NCBI GenBank assembly: GCA_900556345.1
Contig: USOM01000040.1
Location: 1-7,343, forward strand
From: an uncultured Clostridium sp.
GTDB lineage: Bacteria; Bacillota; Clostridia; TANB77; CAG-508
DNA length: 7,343 bases
Direction: 5' to 3'
Made by a program: the position numbers and the translations under genes. A model generated the notes under the pieces. That model had not been told where the DNA came from. It saw only the letters and a list, made by a program, of their open reading frames with translations, and did not search any database. Below, one piece after another: positions 6,098-7,343 of this stretch (position 1 is the first letter of the stretch; each line of letters starts with the position of its first letter).

Positions 6098-6703
6098 TTA
6101 AATTTTTATAACACTTAACCCAACAATCTCCTCTACAACTTCCTTAGCAAAATCATCTCCAATAAAACCACATTCCTCATAAACTCTATTCTCATATTTA
6201 TTAACAGTATATCTAACCTCATCTAAAATCATTTGCTTGTCCATCCCACAAATCGGTTCAATATTACCATTTAAAAATTTCTCTTTAACATATTTCCACC
6301 AATCCTCATTTATATTGCTATTCTCAAATTTTTCTATTCCTTTTTCGTAATGAGAATATGCTGTATTATAATCATAGCCTTCTTCTAGTAATTTAGGATA
6401 CAATTTATTTTGATATATTCTATCACATATAATATCTGTAAGAATATGTATAACATATCCAGCTAAATATGTTTCCTCAAATTTTCCTTTATTTTCTTTA
6501 TAAAATTTTATTACATTTTCTTGCCAAATGTCTAGATTCTTATCTCTCCTATGAGTTCTCCACCTATTTTCCTTACTTGCAAACCCATAAGCATTTACAC
6601 TGTCTGGAACCATTAATCCTAAATAAAAATTGTTTGTATCATATTTTTTATATTTTGAAGCTATTTTATAGCCTACTAATTCGTGAAATAATATACTTGG
6701 CAT
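6098..6703 (-). CDS. Zinc-dependent phospholipase C-like protein
   Basis: The 201-residue product matches the zinc-dependent phospholipase C (PF00882) fold. The expected metal-binding sites are present in order: His7 (FHELVG), Asp34 (MVPDS), His51 (RTHRR) and the pair His86/Asp90 in GYVIHILTD. These correspond to the trinuclear-site residues of secreted Bacillus phospholipase C, but the third-zinc ligands are unclear (His118 is a candidate). There is no signal peptide, so the protein is probably cytoplasmic, and its substrate is unknown; many small family members are uncharacterised. The ATG at 6703 is chosen because AAAGGAGG lies 7 nt upstream and a promoter lies just before that. An in-frame TTG at 6739-6737 would add 12 residues but falls inside the promoter. 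It lies 54 nt after comEA on the same strand and ends at the shared terminator. Confidence 0.8.
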   Translation of the reverse strand: MPSILFHELVGYKIASKYKKYDTNNFYLGLMVPDSVNAYGFASKENRWRTHRRDKNLDIWQENVIKFYKENKGKFEETYLAGYVIHILTDIICDRIYQNKLYPKLLEEGYDYNTAYSHYEKGIEKFENSNINEDWWKYVKEKFLNGNIEPICGMDKQMILDEVRYTVNKYENRVYEECGFIGDDFAKEVVEEIVGLSVIKI

Positions 6704-6710
6704 CTTGTCT

Positions 6711-6718
6711 CCTCCTTT
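6711..6718 (-). promoter_or_regulatory. Ribosome binding site that fixes the start of the phospholipase-like gene
   Basis: AAAGGAGG on the minus strand, 7 nt before the ATG at 6703-6701. It is a near-perfect match to the anti-Shine-Dalgarno sequence, whereas the upstream in-frame TTG at 6739-6737 has no such site. Confidence 0.9.
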
Positions 6719-6727
6719 GATAGAGTT

Positions 6728-6756
6728 ATTATATAGCAAATTAATAAAATTAACAA
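6728..6756 (-). promoter_or_regulatory. Sigma-A-type promoter of the phospholipase-like gene
   Basis: On the minus strand TTGTTA (6756-6751, 4 of 6) is followed after 17 nt by a perfect TATAAT (6733-6728). Transcription would start near 6721, giving a leader of about 18 nt that just holds the ribosome binding site. The -35 box begins directly after the comEA stop codon. The gene may therefore be expressed apart from comEA, although read-through from comEA is also possible. Confidence 0.65.
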
Positions 6757-6757
6757 G

Positions 6758-7343
6758 CTATTTTACTGTTATTAAATCCTTGATTTTTTCGTATTTATTG
6801 TCACCTATTCCATTAACATTTTTTATATCCTCAATGCTCTCAAATTTTCCATTTTGATTTCTATATTCAATTATTTTGCTAGCAAGAGATGGGCCTATTC
6901 CTGGCAAAGTTTCAAATTCTTTTTCTGTTGCTTTATTAATGTTTATAGTTTGGGTACTATTATTTGATGGAACTGCATTTTCCTCTATTATTATATTATC
7001 GCCACTTTTGCTATCTATAATGTCCTCATCTCCAATATCTTCTTCTGATGCAGATGGTATTTTTATTTTTGTACCATCTTCTACAACATAAGCAAGATTT
7101 ACTTTAGTTATATCTGCATTTTCAGTTAGCCCTCCTGCAGACTCTATTGCATCTTCTATTCTACTTCCCTCTTTTAATTTTACTATTCCTGGATTTTTTA
7201 CACTTCCAGTTATATGAATTATAACTATGTCATCATTAGTATTATTTTCATTTGTAATTACATTATTTACTAATATTTCATTTTCTATATTTATATCTTC
7301 TTTTACTTGATTTTTATTATAAATAAAATACATTATTCCAATC
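6758..7343 (-). CDS. comEA: ComEA-type DNA-uptake protein, cut at the window edge
   Basis: ComEA is the membrane-anchored DNA receptor of natural competence. It binds double-stranded DNA outside the membrane and passes it to the ComEC channel. Counting from the ATG at 7333, residues 35-94 form an SLBB domain (ITGSVKNPG, then EAGG-like ESAGG and DGTKIKIPS). An acidic, Asn- and Ser-rich linker covers 95-127, and 128-190 form a double helix-hairpin-helix domain (NINKATE, LPGIG at 143-147, NGIG at 174-177). The reading frame stays open to the edge and encodes I-G-I just before that ATG, continuing a hydrophobic helix that runs into MYFIY. So the true start, with the rest of the membrane anchor, is probably outside the window. 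The stop TAG is at 6760-6758. No comEB or comEC is visible. Confidence 0.92.
   Translation of the reverse strand, partial: IGIMYFIYNKNQVKEDINIENEILVNNVITNENNTNDDIVIIHITGSVKNPGIVKLKEGSRIEDAIESAGGLTENADITKVNLAYVVEDGTKIKIPSASEEDIGDEDIIDSKSGDNIIIEENAVPSNNSTQTININKATEKEFETLPGIGPSLASKIIEYRNQNGKFESIEDIKNVNGIGDNKYEKIKDLITVK

Noticed and set aside
6469..7091. Plus-strand frames opposite the phospholipase-like gene (6469-6720) and comEA (6876-7091).
   Set aside because: Both are antisense shadows of genes with recognisable domains and lack ribosome binding sites.
1..7343. CRISPR array, insertion sequence, phage gene or toxin-antitoxin pair.
   Set aside because: No regularly spaced short repeats, transposase motifs, terminal inverted repeats or small gene pairs were seen. 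The only repeats of size are the protein-domain repeats in the adhesin.

Overview
The window looks like chromosome from a very AT-rich Gram-positive bacterium, most likely a low-GC Bacillota of the Clostridia type. The evidence is strong GGAGG-type ribosome binding sites, clean sigma-A-like promoters, a PBP5-type D,D-carboxypeptidase, a ComEA competence protein and a thioester-type surface adhesin. TGA is used as a stop (carboxypeptidase gene) and tryptophan is encoded by TGG, so the genetic code is the standard bacterial one. The sequence alone does not allow a species call.

Layout. Positions 6-4226 (minus) hold one very large secreted surface protein of 1406 residues. It has a signal peptide, an N-terminal Cys-Gln thioester domain, four DUF11/fimbrial-D2-like beta-sandwich repeats separated by acidic linkers, and a C-terminal membrane helix without a canonical LPXTG. 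A 287-bp divergent intergenic region (4227-4513) follows, with a good promoter for the surface gene and a two-part concentric palindrome. Positions 4514-5764 (plus) encode an exported serine D,D-carboxypeptidase. Next comes a tRNA unit: promoter, a hairpin-forming inverted repeat, tRNA-Gly(GCC) and tRNA-Cys(GCA). It ends in a strong hairpin terminator that also serves the convergent genes. Positions 6098-6703 (minus) encode a zinc-dependent phospholipase C-like protein with its own promoter. Upstream of it, and cut by the window edge, is comEA (6758 to beyond 7343, minus).

How the genes may work together. The surface adhesin and the carboxypeptidase are divergently transcribed from one regulatory region, and both act outside the membrane, one in adhesion and one in peptidoglycan trimming. 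Shared control is an inference. The tRNA pair is housekeeping, although the tRNA-Gly has an unusual T-loop (C at position 55). ComEA belongs to DNA uptake. The phospholipase-like gene beside it has no obvious link to competence and appears able to be transcribed separately.

The most interesting points are the predicted covalent-adhesion chemistry of the surface protein (thioester plus possible isopeptide Lys-Asp-Asn sets in all four repeats), its unconventional C-terminal anchor, the concentric dyad in the divergent promoter region, and the C55 substitution in tRNA-Gly. I found no transposon, CRISPR array, phage gene or clearly new multi-gene system.
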